Source of the DNA: Phosphitispora fastidiosa | GTDB lineage: Bacteria > Bacillota > Thermincolia > Thermincolales > UBA2595 | Assembly: GCF_019008365.1 (NCBI RefSeq) | Contig: NZ_JAHHUL010000005.1 | Span: 62,001 to 126,000, forward strand | Length of the DNA: 64,000 bases | Direction of reading: 5' to 3' | Shown here: positions 1-8,393 of the stretch, piece by piece | Layout of the letters: each line of letters begins with the position of its first letter | Numbering within the stretch: the stretch's first letter is position 1 | Translations under genes and position numbers: made by a program | The notes under the pieces: model-generated | Told to the model about the DNA's origin: nothing | The model's input: the letters and a program-made list of their open reading frames with translations, nothing else | Databases searched by the model: none

Positions 1-1
1 A

Positions 2-319
2 AAAGCTATGATTGACAGGACACAGCGTTTCTGGTCCACCAGGTTCATCCTGAAAAGGGATGTGATTCCCGACAAGGACCGGCGCCCGCCAAGGAAGGGA
101 ATCTTTATATCCGTTGCTGGTTCAGGACATAAAAAAGTATTTGACGGAGCTCTTCAGGTCGCCAAATACTTTTTTCTGATGCTTGAAGCTCAATTTGCAG
201 GAGAATATTGTTACCATGAGATTGACAGAAAAGGAGATATTCTGAATCACCCTGCTATACTCAAGGAAGTTTACCAGGCAGGCTATAACCTGGCAGGTTC
301 CACAGCTTCCCTTTCATGA
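2..319 (+). CDS. NADPH-dependent FMN reductase / flavodoxin-fold protein, C-terminal part (5' end cut by window)
   Basis: The reading frame is open from the window edge, so the gene starts upstream and only about 105 C-terminal residues are present. The segment begins with KAMIDRTQ, followed by a basic stretch, then ISVAGSG and a long helix. This pattern resembles the C-terminal half of NADPH-dependent FMN reductases and iron-sulfur flavoproteins, which bind FMN and reduce quinones, metals or other acceptors in the cytosol. The flavin-binding N-terminus cannot be seen. The stop codon lies 37 bp inside the convergent oxidoreductase gene. The family call rests on overall pattern only. Confidence 0.55.
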   Translation, partial: KAMIDRTQRFWSTRFILKRDVIPDKDRRPPRKGIFISVAGSGHKKVFDGALQVAKYFFLMLEAQFAGEYCYHEIDRKGDILNHPAILKEVYQAGYNLAGSTASLS

Positions 320-1371
320 TGCTCATATGACGGTAAATATTCCGGAACATCATCCACTTTTACCGCCCGTCCTTCCCGGATGGACCTGATAATATCCAGC
401 ACCATCTTGGTATCACCATATTCCATTTCCGGTGGGACCGAAATGGGTTCTTTGCCTACAGCCGCATTGTAGAAATTCAACAGTTCATTATAATAGCCCC
501 GCTGAGGGCGGTAAGGGACCTGTTCCGACCTCCCATCGTCATAAGCCACATTTATAGTGCCACAGTCACGTTCCTCAAGAAATATCATTCCATTGGAGCA
601 GAAAATCCTAAGCCCGGTTAACGGTCTCTGCATTTCCCTGCCTGCACAGTAAAAGGTAAACTGACCGGTAACCCCGCTCCGGAATTTTATATTGGAATTA
701 ATCACAGCATAGGGAGCCCACTGGTCATCCTGGGGTACTCCATAGGCATGGACCTCATCGACAGCGCCGAAAAAATGCCTTAGTGCTGCAATATCATGAA
801 CCGCAGTGTCTAAAATGATGCCCCCGGGAAATTCCGGATGCTGCCGCCACTCTTTGGCGGCAAATTTATTTTTCAGCATATCCCGGGGGAAATTCATCAC
901 CCTGTTCTGAAGGAAATATACCGGACGACCTGCCTTCTCTGTCCTGACCATGTCCCTGATCAAATCAACCTCTTCATTATAGCGATAATTTTCTGCAATC
1001 ATAATGGGAACCCCATACTTTTTGGGCAGTTCGGCACACGCCCGGGCCTGTGCCATATTGGGCGCCAGGGGCTTTTCACATATAAGGGGCTTTCCTGCCC
1101 TGGCAGCTTCCTCTGTTACAACAAAGTTCTGCCCTATTGGCACCATGATATCAAACATATCTACATCAGCGTTTTTAATCATCTCATTGTAATCATTGAA
1201 AACCTCCTGCTCAGGGATATTGAGCCTCCTGGCCCATTGCGCCGCCTTGCCGCTGTCAGCATCACAGAGAGCCTTTATTTCATACCTGTCCTGCAATTCC
1301 ATAAATGCAGGGTAATGGAGCCTTTCAAAGGCCATCCCTGTGCCAATAATTCCAACCCGCAACTTTCGCAA
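283..1371 (-). CDS. Gfo/Idh/MocA family NAD(P)-dependent oxidoreductase
   Basis: A 362-residue cytosolic dehydrogenase of the Gfo/Idh/MocA family. The N-terminal Rossmann fold shows GIIGTGMA at residues 7-14. The family signature EKPLAPN, whose lysine is catalytic in characterised members, is near residue 100, and a GGIILDTAVHD motif near 185 supplies the conserved substrate-site Asp/His. These enzymes oxidise or reduce sugars, inositols or related polyols; the substrate here cannot be read from sequence. The length is normal for the family. The gene is followed at its 3' side by a convergent flavin reductase end and preceded by the NDH-2-like gene on the same strand, 32 bp away. Confidence 0.88.
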   Translation of the reverse strand: MRKLRVGIIGTGMAFERLHYPAFMELQDRYEIKALCDADSGKAAQWARRLNIPEQEVFNDYNEMIKNADVDMFDIMVPIGQNFVVTEEAARAGKPLICEKPLAPNMAQARACAELPKKYGVPIMIAENYRYNEEVDLIRDMVRTEKAGRPVYFLQNRVMNFPRDMLKNKFAAKEWRQHPEFPGGIILDTAVHDIAALRHFFGAVDEVHAYGVPQDDQWAPYAVINSNIKFRSGVTGQFTFYCAGREMQRPLTGLRIFCSNGMIFLEERDCGTINVAYDDGRSEQVPYRPQRGYYNELLNFYNAAVGKEPISVPPEMEYGDTKMVLDIIRSIREGRAVKVDDVPEYLPSYEHHEREAVEPARL

Positions 1372-1403
1372 AAAAATTCCTCCTTATTATCATTTCAGAA
1401 TTA

Positions 1404-2597
1404 TCATTGCAGAAGTTTTTTGGCAACCAACCTGAGCCCCCCCAGAGAAAAAAGGTACTTCCACTGGATAGCTTCCTTAAGCAGCCCCGCTACCCGTCCA
1501 GTTGTCCGGTATTCCCTGCCAATTTTCCCCACGGCCACTTTCCGTCCCAGGGAGACAACCCTGCCCATCTCTCTTGGATTAAATTCCCGCAGCCCTTCTC
1601 CCCTGATGTCTGCAAGAACATTCAAGGCAGCCAGACGCCCGCTTTGAATAGCAACTTGCGCTGTTGGTCCCATAACCTCACCTGTAGCCTGATTGACTAT
1701 AAAGGCATTGTCTCCCACCATAAAAACATTAGGATATTCCACCGACTGGAGATAGCTGTTTACTTTGGCCCTTCCCCTGGCGGCAGTGGTAAAGCCTGAC
1801 AGGGCAATCAGCCTGTTTGCCCTGATCCCGCCTGTCCAGATAAAATTGCGCGTTTTGATGACCTCACCACTACTGAGCTTTACTTCACTTTCACTAACGC
1901 CCTCTATGGCTGTTCCGGTAATAATCCGGATTCCCTTTTGCCGGAGTATTTCGTAAGCATTTTCAATCAGCTTCCTGTCATAACCCTTAAGAATTGTATC
2001 TGCGGCTTCTATATTAACGATTGAAACCAGTTTTTTCTGGATATCATATTCTTTTGCCAGTTTAGGGAGCCAGTCCGCCATTTCACCGGCCAGCTCTATA
2101 CCCGTAAACCCGGCGCCCCCGACTACTATAGTAAGCAGTTCACGCCTCAGAGGATTACTTTTAAATGATGCGAAACTGTTTTCAATATGGGCCCTGATCA
2201 GTTTTGCGCTATTCAGGCTCCTCAGGGTCAGACTGTGCACCTCGAGACCCGGAATATTAAAGTACTCCGGCTCACTTCCCAAGCCTACAATAAGGTAGTC
2301 ATAATCAATTGTGCCATCCCCCAGGATTACTCTGTTATCCTTGGGCAGGATACGAAGAATCTCGTCCTTAATCTGTTTAACCCTTGTCTCATTAAAAATA
2401 TCCTTGAGGGAAATCCTCATATCTTCATTACCGGTGACCCCGGCAGCGGATTCATGGAGCTGGGCCATAAAGTGATGGTAATTATGTTTATTGACAAGAA
2501 CTATCTCTGGTTCATCCCTATGACCTGCCGTTTCCAGCGTAAGGGCGCTTCTGACCCCGGCATAACCGGCGCCCAGGATAACAACCCGTTTGACCAT
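1404..2597 (-). CDS. NAD(P)/FAD-dependent oxidoreductase, type II NADH dehydrogenase-like
   Basis: About 397 residues. The protein opens with VILGAGYAG, the FAD-binding Rossmann motif, and has a second GGAGFTGIELAG dinucleotide-binding motif near residue 165. A C-terminal VFMVGDNA box contacts the flavin. This is the pattern of NDH-2, a single-subunit membrane-peripheral enzyme that passes electrons from NADH to quinone or another acceptor without pumping ions. The start is placed at 2597 because an AGGAGGA ribosome binding site sits just before it. A longer frame upstream to 2696 lacks such a site and begins inside a palindrome. Other pyridine nucleotide-disulfide oxidoreductases such as ferredoxin reductases are possible alternatives. 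Confidence 0.85.
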   Translation of the reverse strand: MVKRVVILGAGYAGVRSALTLETAGHRDEPEIVLVNKHNYHHFMAQLHESAAGVTGNEDMRISLKDIFNETRVKQIKDEILRILPKDNRVILGDGTIDYDYLIVGLGSEPEYFNIPGLEVHSLTLRSLNSAKLIRAHIENSFASFKSNPLRRELLTIVVGGAGFTGIELAGEMADWLPKLAKEYDIQKKLVSIVNIEAADTILKGYDRKLIENAYEILRQKGIRIITGTAIEGVSESEVKLSSGEVIKTRNFIWTGGIRANRLIALSGFTTAARGRAKVNSYLQSVEYPNVFMVGDNAFIVNQATGEVMGPTAQVAIQSGRLAALNVLADIRGEGLREFNPREMGRVVSLGRKVAVGKIGREYRTTGRVAGLLKEAIQWKYLFSLGGLRLVAKKLLQ

Positions 2598-2651
2598 GAC
2601 ATTTCCTCCTTCTACATATATCTCCCCATTATCTCCGCAAATAACCATGAC

Positions 2652-2685
2652 ATATGGTGAGTCGTTGTACAACAACTTACCATAT
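2652..2685. repeat. 34-bp near-perfect palindrome sharing ends with the 21.0 kb repeat
   Basis: Two 17-base arms pair around a central TTGTACAA; the only two mismatches would be G-T wobbles. The arm begins ATATGGTGAG and reaches TTGTAC, the same end sequence as the long inverted-repeat element at 21023-21271. It lies in the 162-bp gap between capA and the NDH-2-like gene and may be a short relative of that element or a regulatory hairpin. Confidence 0.6.
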
Positions 2686-2759
2686 ATCTTTTCCAAAAAG
2701 GCTGAAAAAATATTACTTCAGGCAAAGTCGAAACTCCACCTGAAGTTAGAAACTTTTGC

Positions 2760-4004
2760 TTATATATGGCGGACCTCAGGCCCGTTCGGGCCTGCCAGGT
2801 GAGTAAGGGTCTCATCCCATACCTGCAGCAGCCTTTGATAGTCTTCGGAGGTAATCCTGGCATCGGTGGTCATCCGGTAATCGGTGATTGCCTTTTCGAC
2901 AGGAATTACCCTGGATTTAGTCCGGCCGCTTTCTCTGTACCTGTGTACCCATACTGGCACGTATTCTGCGCTGTCCAACTGAATGCCGCCGGTTTCAATT
3001 TCTTTTTCTAAGGTAAGGGTTACAATTATACCGGTATCCCTGTATCTGCCCTTTTGCCCTGAGACAAAGTTCCCCAGGGAATAAGCTGCAAACAGGCCTC
3101 CCTCCCGTTCTGTATCCCGTACAGCCATAGGCTGGATAACATGGGTATGGCTTCCGGCAACTATGTCAGCACCGGCAGCGAATAATTCCTCAACCATCTG
3201 CCTCTCCGTCTCACCGGGAGTGCGGCGGTACTCTACCCCATGATGGGGGCTGATAATTATAACTTCTGCTCCCTTTTCCCGCAGGACTTCGATATCCTGC
3301 CTCACCTGCCGCATATCCAGCAGATTCACCAGATATTCCTTGCCCTTCGGAACCGGAAGCCCATTAGTGCCATATGTGTATGACAGGATGCCCAGTTTTA
3401 CACCCTTAATATCCACTATCAGTGGCGTCTGGCGGCTCTCGGCAGACACACTGGTTCCGGTGTGCAAAATTCCGGCCTCATCCAGGTGTTCAATTGTTTT
3501 CAGAACACCATACTCTCCTCTGTCCAGGGAATGGTTGTTAGCCGTTGTCAGCACATCAATACCTGCTTCCCTCAGGGATAAGAGGATTTCTTCCGGACTG
3601 TTGAACTTAGGGTAGCCGGTATATCCCTGCTCCCGCCCTGCCAGTGTCGTTTCCAGGTTTGCAATGGTAATGTCTGCTGCCCCCAGATAATCGGCCACTT
3701 CATCAAACACACCAGTAAAGGAATACGTTCCTGTTTGCCGGTCATAGGCATAAGCTAATTGGTCAGAATGTACCATGATATCTCCCGCCAGTGCAATACT
3801 GATTTTAATTGTTTCAGGCGGCAGATACACTGTTTCGGATACAGCCGAACCGGCAGCCGGAACAGCCTGGTCTGCACCAAGGTTTATTAGTCCACAGCCT
3901 GTCGGTATCAAGGCGCTTAGAACCAGCGCTGCTGACAGCAGCAAACAGAAGGCTGAACATGGTCTGATTTTTAAGTATAATGCACGGAAGTAAATTTTTG
4001 GCAT
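2760..4004 (-). CDS. CapA family metallophosphatase-like protein, membrane-anchored
   Basis: A CapA/PgsA-like protein of the calcineurin-like metallophosphoesterase superfamily. Recognisable motifs are SIALAGDIMVHSDQ near residue 70, ADITIANLETTL, TTANNHSLDRGE and the late GSHTHVIQP, which supply metal-binding Asp, Asn and His residues. The family is linked to poly-gamma-glutamate or capsule handling at the cell surface, but no capB/capC genes are nearby. The N-terminus has a basic stretch, a hydrophobic segment and a possible lipobox ending in PTGC, so the domain should be extracytoplasmic. The start is uncertain: the ATG at 4004 has a GA-rich site very close to it, and a TTG at 4043 has no visible ribosome binding site. 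Confidence 0.83.
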   Translation of the reverse strand: MPKIYFRALYLKIRPCSAFCLLLSAALVLSALIPTGCGLINLGADQAVPAAGSAVSETVYLPPETIKISIALAGDIMVHSDQLAYAYDRQTGTYSFTGVFDEVADYLGAADITIANLETTLAGREQGYTGYPKFNSPEEILLSLREAGIDVLTTANNHSLDRGEYGVLKTIEHLDEAGILHTGTSVSAESRQTPLIVDIKGVKLGILSYTYGTNGLPVPKGKEYLVNLLDMRQVRQDIEVLREKGAEVIIISPHHGVEYRRTPGETERQMVEELFAAGADIVAGSHTHVIQPMAVRDTEREGGLFAAYSLGNFVSGQKGRYRDTGIIVTLTLEKEIETGGIQLDSAEYVPVWVHRYRESGRTKSRVIPVEKAITDYRMTTDARITSEDYQRLLQVWDETLTHLAGPNGPEVRHI

Positions 4005-4149
4005 CCCCTCTCGGAATCGCTGCAAAACGGCGTTAGTTATCAATCAATAATATAATACCATATATTGCCACAAATATGTTTGGTAATGCTGTAAAATACT
4101 AGACTTGAAAGTGGCTTTTTACTTACTATAAATTTAAGGAGGTGATAAA

Positions 4150-4557
4150 ATGACTTTTCACCAGCAAATTCAGAGTCAAATGCAGCAACTGCAGCAGGTT
4201 GAACGTAATGCAAGCCAGCAGGCCCAGCAAATTCAGCAAATGGCATCACAGCTAAGCCAGCAAATGTCCCAGATGAACAGCCTGATGTCCCAGATGTCAA
4301 ACCAGGTTAGTTCCCTTTCCATGACTCAGGCCGGGTTTAGCGGTGGAATCCAGGGCTCTTATCAGCCGGCAACTGACTGGTCTCAAAGGACCATTTCCAC
4401 TCCAAGCTATGGTCAAACCGGTCAGTTCAGTTCAGGCGGACAGTACGGTATGCCCGCACAAACAGGGCAATTCGGCTTTTCGGGACAATCAGGGAACCCT
4501 GGGGACATCCCTACAGGCCGTTCCGCATTTAATACTAACAAAGACCTTAATCAATAG
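4150..4557 (+). CDS. Small Gln/Met/Ser-rich protein, unknown function
   Basis: A 135-residue protein not recognised as any family. Residues 1-60 are extremely rich in Gln, Met and Ser with a heptad-like spacing that suggests a coiled coil or amphipathic helix. Residues 65-135 are Gly/Ser/Gln/Phe-rich and probably disordered. There is no signal peptide, Cys or membrane segment. A strong AAGGAGGTG site precedes the ATG, and a terminator-like hairpin follows, so it looks like a real monocistronic gene. Spore-coat-associated or structural roles would fit the composition, but nothing demonstrates this. Confidence 0.7.
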   Translation: MTFHQQIQSQMQQLQQVERNASQQAQQIQQMASQLSQQMSQMNSLMSQMSNQVSSLSMTQAGFSGGIQGSYQPATDWSQRTISTPSYGQTGQFSSGGQYGMPAQTGQFGFSGQSGNPGDIPTGRSAFNTNKDLNQ

Positions 4558-4589
4558 CAGGCATTAACTAAAAAGGTATGAAATGAGCC

Positions 4590-4623
4590 GGGATGAGTTT
4601 ATTTCTAAGGAAATACTCATCCC
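4590..4623 (+). terminator. Terminator-like hairpin after the Gln-rich gene
   Basis: The arms GGGATGAGT and ACTCATCCC enclose further pairing (TTATTTC with GAAAT). A TCTTTAATTT tract follows. It lies 33 bp after the stop codon of the Gln-rich gene. Confidence 0.6.
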
Positions 4624-4693
4624 TCTTTAATTTGGGGAACAGATTTTCTGAAAAGAACCGGACATTGGTGAGGCTTTTTGGCGTAATTTCTGG

Positions 4694-4699
4694 TATAAT
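4694..4699 (+). promoter_or_regulatory. Extended -10 promoter before the small acidic gene
   Basis: TGGTATAAT gives a consensus -10 hexamer preceded by the TGn extension, 51 bp before the next start codon. No good -35 hexamer at 17 bp was found, which is common for extended -10 promoters. Confidence 0.5.
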
Positions 4700-4750
4700 T
4701 AAACACAAGATATTAAGCAGATAAATATATTGAGATGAGGAGGTTAATTA

Positions 4751-5077
4751 ATGTCCAAAAAGCATATTGAGTTTGAAGCAAAAATAAAGATCAAAGATAA
4801 AGTGGATGCTAAAACCCTGCTGGGACTGCTGAAACAACTTACCAAGGACCTTGGCTTTGCTATTAAAAAAATCGAATCAGATGAAATAACGCTGTTTAGA
4901 GCAGGAAAAACTCCGCCGCCAAAGGGTAATAAAACAGAGCCGGCCGCCGAAGTTACCGAAGAGGCCGGAGCTGAAATTGAAATAGAGGTTTCATCTGATG
5001 AACTGGAAATTGAAATTGAATCAGAAAATATTGAGACAGTAAAAGACCTGGCGTCCAAAATAGCAGCGCTCTTATAA
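4751..5077 (+). CDS. Small acidic protein, unknown function
   Basis: A 108-residue cytosolic protein. Residues 1-60 are of mixed charge and look like an alpha/beta unit (alternating IEFEAKIKIKD strand, then a helix with LLGLLKQLTKDLG). A Pro/Lys linker with TPPPKG follows at about 54-60, then a strongly acidic tail with alternating Glu/Ile (EIEIEV and ELEIEIE), then a short amphipathic helix. It resembles small amphipathic-repeat proteins of unknown role. The start follows a GAGGAGG site and the promoter just upstream supports independent expression. The family is not recognised. Confidence 0.65.
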   Translation: MSKKHIEFEAKIKIKDKVDAKTLLGLLKQLTKDLGFAIKKIESDEITLFRAGKTPPPKGNKTEPAAEVTEEAGAEIEIEVSSDELEIEIESENIETVKDLASKIAALL

Positions 5078-5110
5078 CTGCGCCTCCGGGCTTAGATACA
5101 TATATTGTTA

Positions 5111-5935
5111 TTACTTCATGGTCTCAAACTGAAAACCCTGGTTCTGCAGCATACCAATAACGGTGGGCAGGGCTCTGGCTGTTGCCATGTGTCCCGTTCC
5201 ATCATGCATAATTATTATCATTTCCGGCCACAGGTCTTCTTTCAGGCTCTGCTGCCGGATTTTTTCAATTATCTCCGGAGCAGTCAGGTATGGTTTTCTG
5301 GAGTCATATGACTCTACGTTCCAGTCCACAAGCCGGTAACCCTCTTCAGCGAGAAATTTCTTCGCAGATCCGCTTTTACGGACTGCTCCTCCGGGGTCTC
5401 TTACAATTTGAGGTCTCTTCCCGGTAATCCGAAAAATGGTTTCTTCATTTTTTCTTAAGGATTCCATCAAACTGTTCTTTCCGGAATAAATCCCCTGATA
5501 CCGGTGATTAAAAGTATGATTTCCTATAGAATGGCCTCTTTCGGCCATATCCCGCAATATCTCAGGATGCTTCTCGATTTCGGTCCCTACAACAAAGAAA
5601 GTCGCTCTTATACCGTAACTGTCCAGGGTGTCAAGTATCAATGGCGTAACAACACTGTCAGGACCATCGTCAAAAGTAAGGTACACCTTTTTCGTCCCGC
5701 CTGCTGCTTCATCTGAGTTAGGTTCTATTTTTACAGTCATTTCACTGCCGGTTGATTTTGCACTGTCTCCGGATTCTTTCGCACCTGCACTGTAAAAAGT
5801 CTGGTCCATTAAAATTTTTGACTCCCTCAGAATATATGGAAATCCTGTGACCCCAACTTGTTTGGATACCACACACCCTTGATTCACAAATGCCAGAAAA
5901 AGTATGAAAAAGATTATCAGAGTTTTTTTACCCAA
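5111..5935 (-). CDS. Polysaccharide deacetylase (NodB domain) lipoprotein
   Basis: A 274-residue protein with an N-terminal hydrophobic segment and lipobox-like ending NQGC near residue 21, so it should be a membrane-anchored extracellular enzyme. The NodB domain occupies residues 80-270. Motif 1 is TFDDGPD, motif 2 is HSIGNHTFNH (metal-binding histidines), motif 3 is RDPGG, motif 4 DWNVESYD, and motif 5 MHDG in place of the usual LHD. Carbohydrate esterase 4 members remove N-acetyl groups from peptidoglycan, chitin oligomers or other surface glycans. Of the known types the PdaA/PgdA-like wall enzymes fit best, though the substrate is undetermined. It is convergent with the small acidic gene. 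Confidence 0.9.
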   Translation of the reverse strand: MGKKTLIIFFILFLAFVNQGCVVSKQVGVTGFPYILRESKILMDQTFYSAGAKESGDSAKSTGSEMTVKIEPNSDEAAGGTKKVYLTFDDGPDSVVTPLILDTLDSYGIRATFFVVGTEIEKHPEILRDMAERGHSIGNHTFNHRYQGIYSGKNSLMESLRKNEETIFRITGKRPQIVRDPGGAVRKSGSAKKFLAEEGYRLVDWNVESYDSRKPYLTAPEIIEKIRQQSLKEDLWPEMIIIMHDGTGHMATARALPTVIGMLQNQGFQFETMK

Positions 5936-6043
5936 CTTCAGGTCCCCCTGGTCTTAATTAATTTTGTTATCTAGATTATTTCGACATTTTTCGCGCATCG
6001 CCTTCCTTCAATCAACAATTCACTGTAAAAAAATAACTTCAAA

Positions 6044-6072
6044 TTGAAATTTAGGTAAGAATATATTAAAAT
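6044..6072 (+). promoter_or_regulatory. SigmaA-like promoter for the DUF1015 gene
   Basis: TTGAAA at 6044-6049 and TAAAAT at 6067-6072 are separated by exactly 17 bp. The start codon is about 60 bp downstream. Confidence 0.6.
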
Positions 6073-6131
6073 AGATGGGAATGATAACCTAAAACCTTTT
6101 CATATTTGATTACACTAAGGAGGTTCTACAA

Positions 6132-7433
6132 TTGGCGACAATAATTCCATTCAGGGGTATCAGATATAACTCCGAAAGAGTTGATATTAATGATGTAATC
6201 ACCCCTCCCTATGACGTCATAGATGCGTCAGGGCAGGATTATTTCTACGAAAAAAATCCCTATAATGTCATCAGACTCGAATTAGGCAAAAACTTTCCCG
6301 GGGATTCAGATGATGATAACAGGTATACCAGAGCAGCCAAACACCTGGAGGAATGGCTTAAATCAGGGGTTCTCAAACACGAAGAGAAACCCTCTGTTTA
6401 TCTGTATGAACAGGAGTTTGATGTTAAGGGAGAGAAGAAAATCCGCAGCGGTTTTATTGCCGGTGTACAAGCCAACGACTATAGTAAAGGCGAGGTCCTG
6501 CCTCATGAGGAAACACTGCCAAAACACAAGGCTGACCGCCTTAATCTGATGAAGGCAACAATGGCTAACTTCAGTCCTATTTTCGGTCTCTATGCCGATA
6601 GAGATCATGTTATCGAAAATACCCTGGAAAATGCCAGAGGAACCCGTCAGCCGGATGCTGAGGTTACCGACAGCCAGGGTGTAATTAACAGACTCTGGGT
6701 CATCTCAGACGAAATAGCTCTGGGATTGATAAAAGAAAAGATGTCTGGTGAAAAAATATTTATTGCCGACGGTCATCACAGATACGAAACTGCCGTTAAT
6801 TTTGGCAGGGAAATGGCAGCCCAGGGTAAAGAAGGTTATGACTACCTGATGGTCTGCCTGGTGAACCTGTATAATAAAGGACTGGTAGTCTTCCCCACCC
6901 ACCGGGTAGTTAAAAATATTGCCGACCTTGATGTCACCGGCCTCCTCAACAGACTGAGTACAGATTTTTCGGTTACTGAACTCCCTGCCGGAACATCACC
7001 CGAAAAATTTACAGAGCTGCTGGAAGCCAACGGTACGGCTGGGCCTTCCTTTGGTGTTTATGCAGGTGACAGCAAATACTATATTTTAACCCTGACGGAA
7101 CCCGGGAAAGTAAACCCACTGACTGATAATGAACACTCAGCCGGATGGAAACGGCTTGATGTTACTATACTGCATACACTGATTCTGGAAAAATACCTTG
7201 GCATAGGAAGTAAGCAGAGGGCAGATGAAAGCAATCTTGTTTATGTCAGGGATGAAGCAGCAGCCAGGAACTTTGTGGATAGCGGTGAAGCCCAGCTAGT
7301 GTTTTACATGAATGCAACCAAGGTGCAGGAAGTTACCGACATTGCCACCGGCGGAGAAAAAATGCCTCAGAAATCAACCTTCTTTTACCCCAAGGTGATC
7401 ACCGGGCTGGTTATGAACGATTACGAGAGATAG
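6132..7433 (+). CDS. DUF1015 family protein
   Basis: A 433-residue protein of the DUF1015 family, recognised by the N-terminal PFRGIRYN with ITPPYDVI and by the central ADGHHRYETA motif near residue 215, which holds conserved His and Arg residues. The family is widespread in anaerobes and archaea, often beside serine or phosphoglycerate metabolism genes, and no activity is firmly established here. There is no signal peptide, so it should be cytosolic. The start is a TTG with AAGGAGG eight bases upstream; no ATG fits the conserved N-terminus. It is monocistronic and followed by a long palindromic repeat. Confidence 0.88.
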   Translation: MATIIPFRGIRYNSERVDINDVITPPYDVIDASGQDYFYEKNPYNVIRLELGKNFPGDSDDDNRYTRAAKHLEEWLKSGVLKHEEKPSVYLYEQEFDVKGEKKIRSGFIAGVQANDYSKGEVLPHEETLPKHKADRLNLMKATMANFSPIFGLYADRDHVIENTLENARGTRQPDAEVTDSQGVINRLWVISDEIALGLIKEKMSGEKIFIADGHHRYETAVNFGREMAAQGKEGYDYLMVCLVNLYNKGLVVFPTHRVVKNIADLDVTGLLNRLSTDFSVTELPAGTSPEKFTELLEANGTAGPSFGVYAGDSKYYILTLTEPGKVNPLTDNEHSAGWKRLDVTILHTLILEKYLGIGSKQRADESNLVYVRDEAAARNFVDSGEAQLVFYMNATKVQEVTDIATGGEKMPQKSTFFYPKVITGLVMNDYER

Positions 7434-7434
7434 G

Positions 7435-7653
7435 CAGTATCCCACAAGTTAACGGCAGGTATTCTTTTTAGCTATGAAATATAGGAAGTGGCAGACACAT
7501 TCCTCCAGAACGGCTACGACTCAGTTTGTTACCGGTTCCCGCATAGCGGGAACCGACAAACGGACGTCAGACTCGTTCTTCCGGAACATATCTGCCACTT
7601 CCCTAATTTATGCTCAAAATTAAACCTGCCACTTTTAACTTGTGGAATACTCC
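7435..7653. repeat. About 220-bp imperfect palindrome filling a convergent intergenic gap
   Basis: The two halves are imperfect inverted copies over about 110 bp each. The outer arms share CCACAAGTTAA and GGCAGGT, the middle arms share GGAAGTGGCAGA (7484 on, 7602 back), and the centre is GGTTCCCGC/GCGGGAACC. It occupies nearly all of the space between the convergent DUF1015 and ferritin-like genes. It has no coding capacity and resembles a MITE or a large hairpin repeat. Confidence 0.7.
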
Positions 7654-7667
7654 TCCTACTCCAGAAA

Positions 7668-8240
7668 CTAATCCGCCTCACATTCATCCACGTGGCAGTC
7701 TGCCATACTGTAGACAAAAGTGAACCTGGTGGCATGCTCCATCTCATCTGTCATGGCCACAAACATGATATCCCTTACCTTCATACTTGTTGTTGCCAGA
7801 AGCATTTCCCTATACATCTCGGCTGCCTCCAGTTCATCTTTTACAGATTCCATCACCCCGGTGCAAAATGCCGGTGTTTTAATATGTGGTTCTGCAACCA
7901 CAGGCTGTCTTCCTGTCAGTTCCAGGTAAAGCCGGCAAAACATGCTGTAATGCTTCTTCTCATCATCCCTGGCATGGATGATAAAATCCCTGGCCTCCTC
8001 ACAGGGCGCAATAGCAGCCAGTTCCGTGTAGAATTTAGCCGCTTCATACTCGTCATTTATAGCAGTTGCCAAGTCGCAGATAAATTTATTGAAATCTGAA
8101 AACATCATGTGCCCGCTCCCAGGATAAGCGCCTGCGGGATAACCACCCATTGGGTAACCACCGGAGCCGCCGACCGGCCCGTAAGGATTATTCGCTGCAT
8201 ATGGATTTATTGGCAGTCCTCTGTAAAACATATCAAGCAT
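7668..8240 (-). CDS. Ferritin-like di-iron domain protein with Gly/Pro/Tyr-rich N-terminus
   Basis: A 190-residue protein. Residues 1-45 are rich in Gly, Pro, Tyr and Asn (GGYPMGGYPAG), a low-complexity extension. From about residue 48 there is a four-helix ferritin-like domain with two ExxH-type half sites, DEYEAAKFY with DEKKHY and DELEAAEMY with DEMEHA, which would bind a di-iron centre. Ferritin-like proteins of this size in spore formers include coat-associated and rubrerythrin-related oxidative-stress proteins. The C-terminus carries several Cys, His and Asp residues (DCHVDECEAD), perhaps another metal site. The precise role is unknown. Confidence 0.75.
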   Translation of the reverse strand: MLDMFYRGLPINPYAANNPYGPVGGSGGYPMGGYPAGAYPGSGHMMFSDFNKFICDLATAINDEYEAAKFYTELAAIAPCEEARDFIIHARDDEKKHYSMFCRLYLELTGRQPVVAEPHIKTPAFCTGVMESVKDELEAAEMYREMLLATTSMKVRDIMFVAMTDEMEHATRFTFVYSMADCHVDECEAD

Positions 8241-8393
8241 ACCTCCTAATTAACTTCTACTCTTTAATCATTTTATGCACCAAATAAGTGATATGCTAAA
8301 TACTAAATTTGATGTATCCTAAGCAAAAATCTTAGGCAAAATGAATTGAAACAATACAAAAACAACTTCCTCTTTGTCAAAAGGAGCTGCTTT

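Noticed and set aside
838-1647. 269-residue plus-strand frame
   Set aside because: Antisense to the Gfo/Idh/MocA and NDH-2-like genes, no ribosome binding site and no family pattern; a shadow frame.
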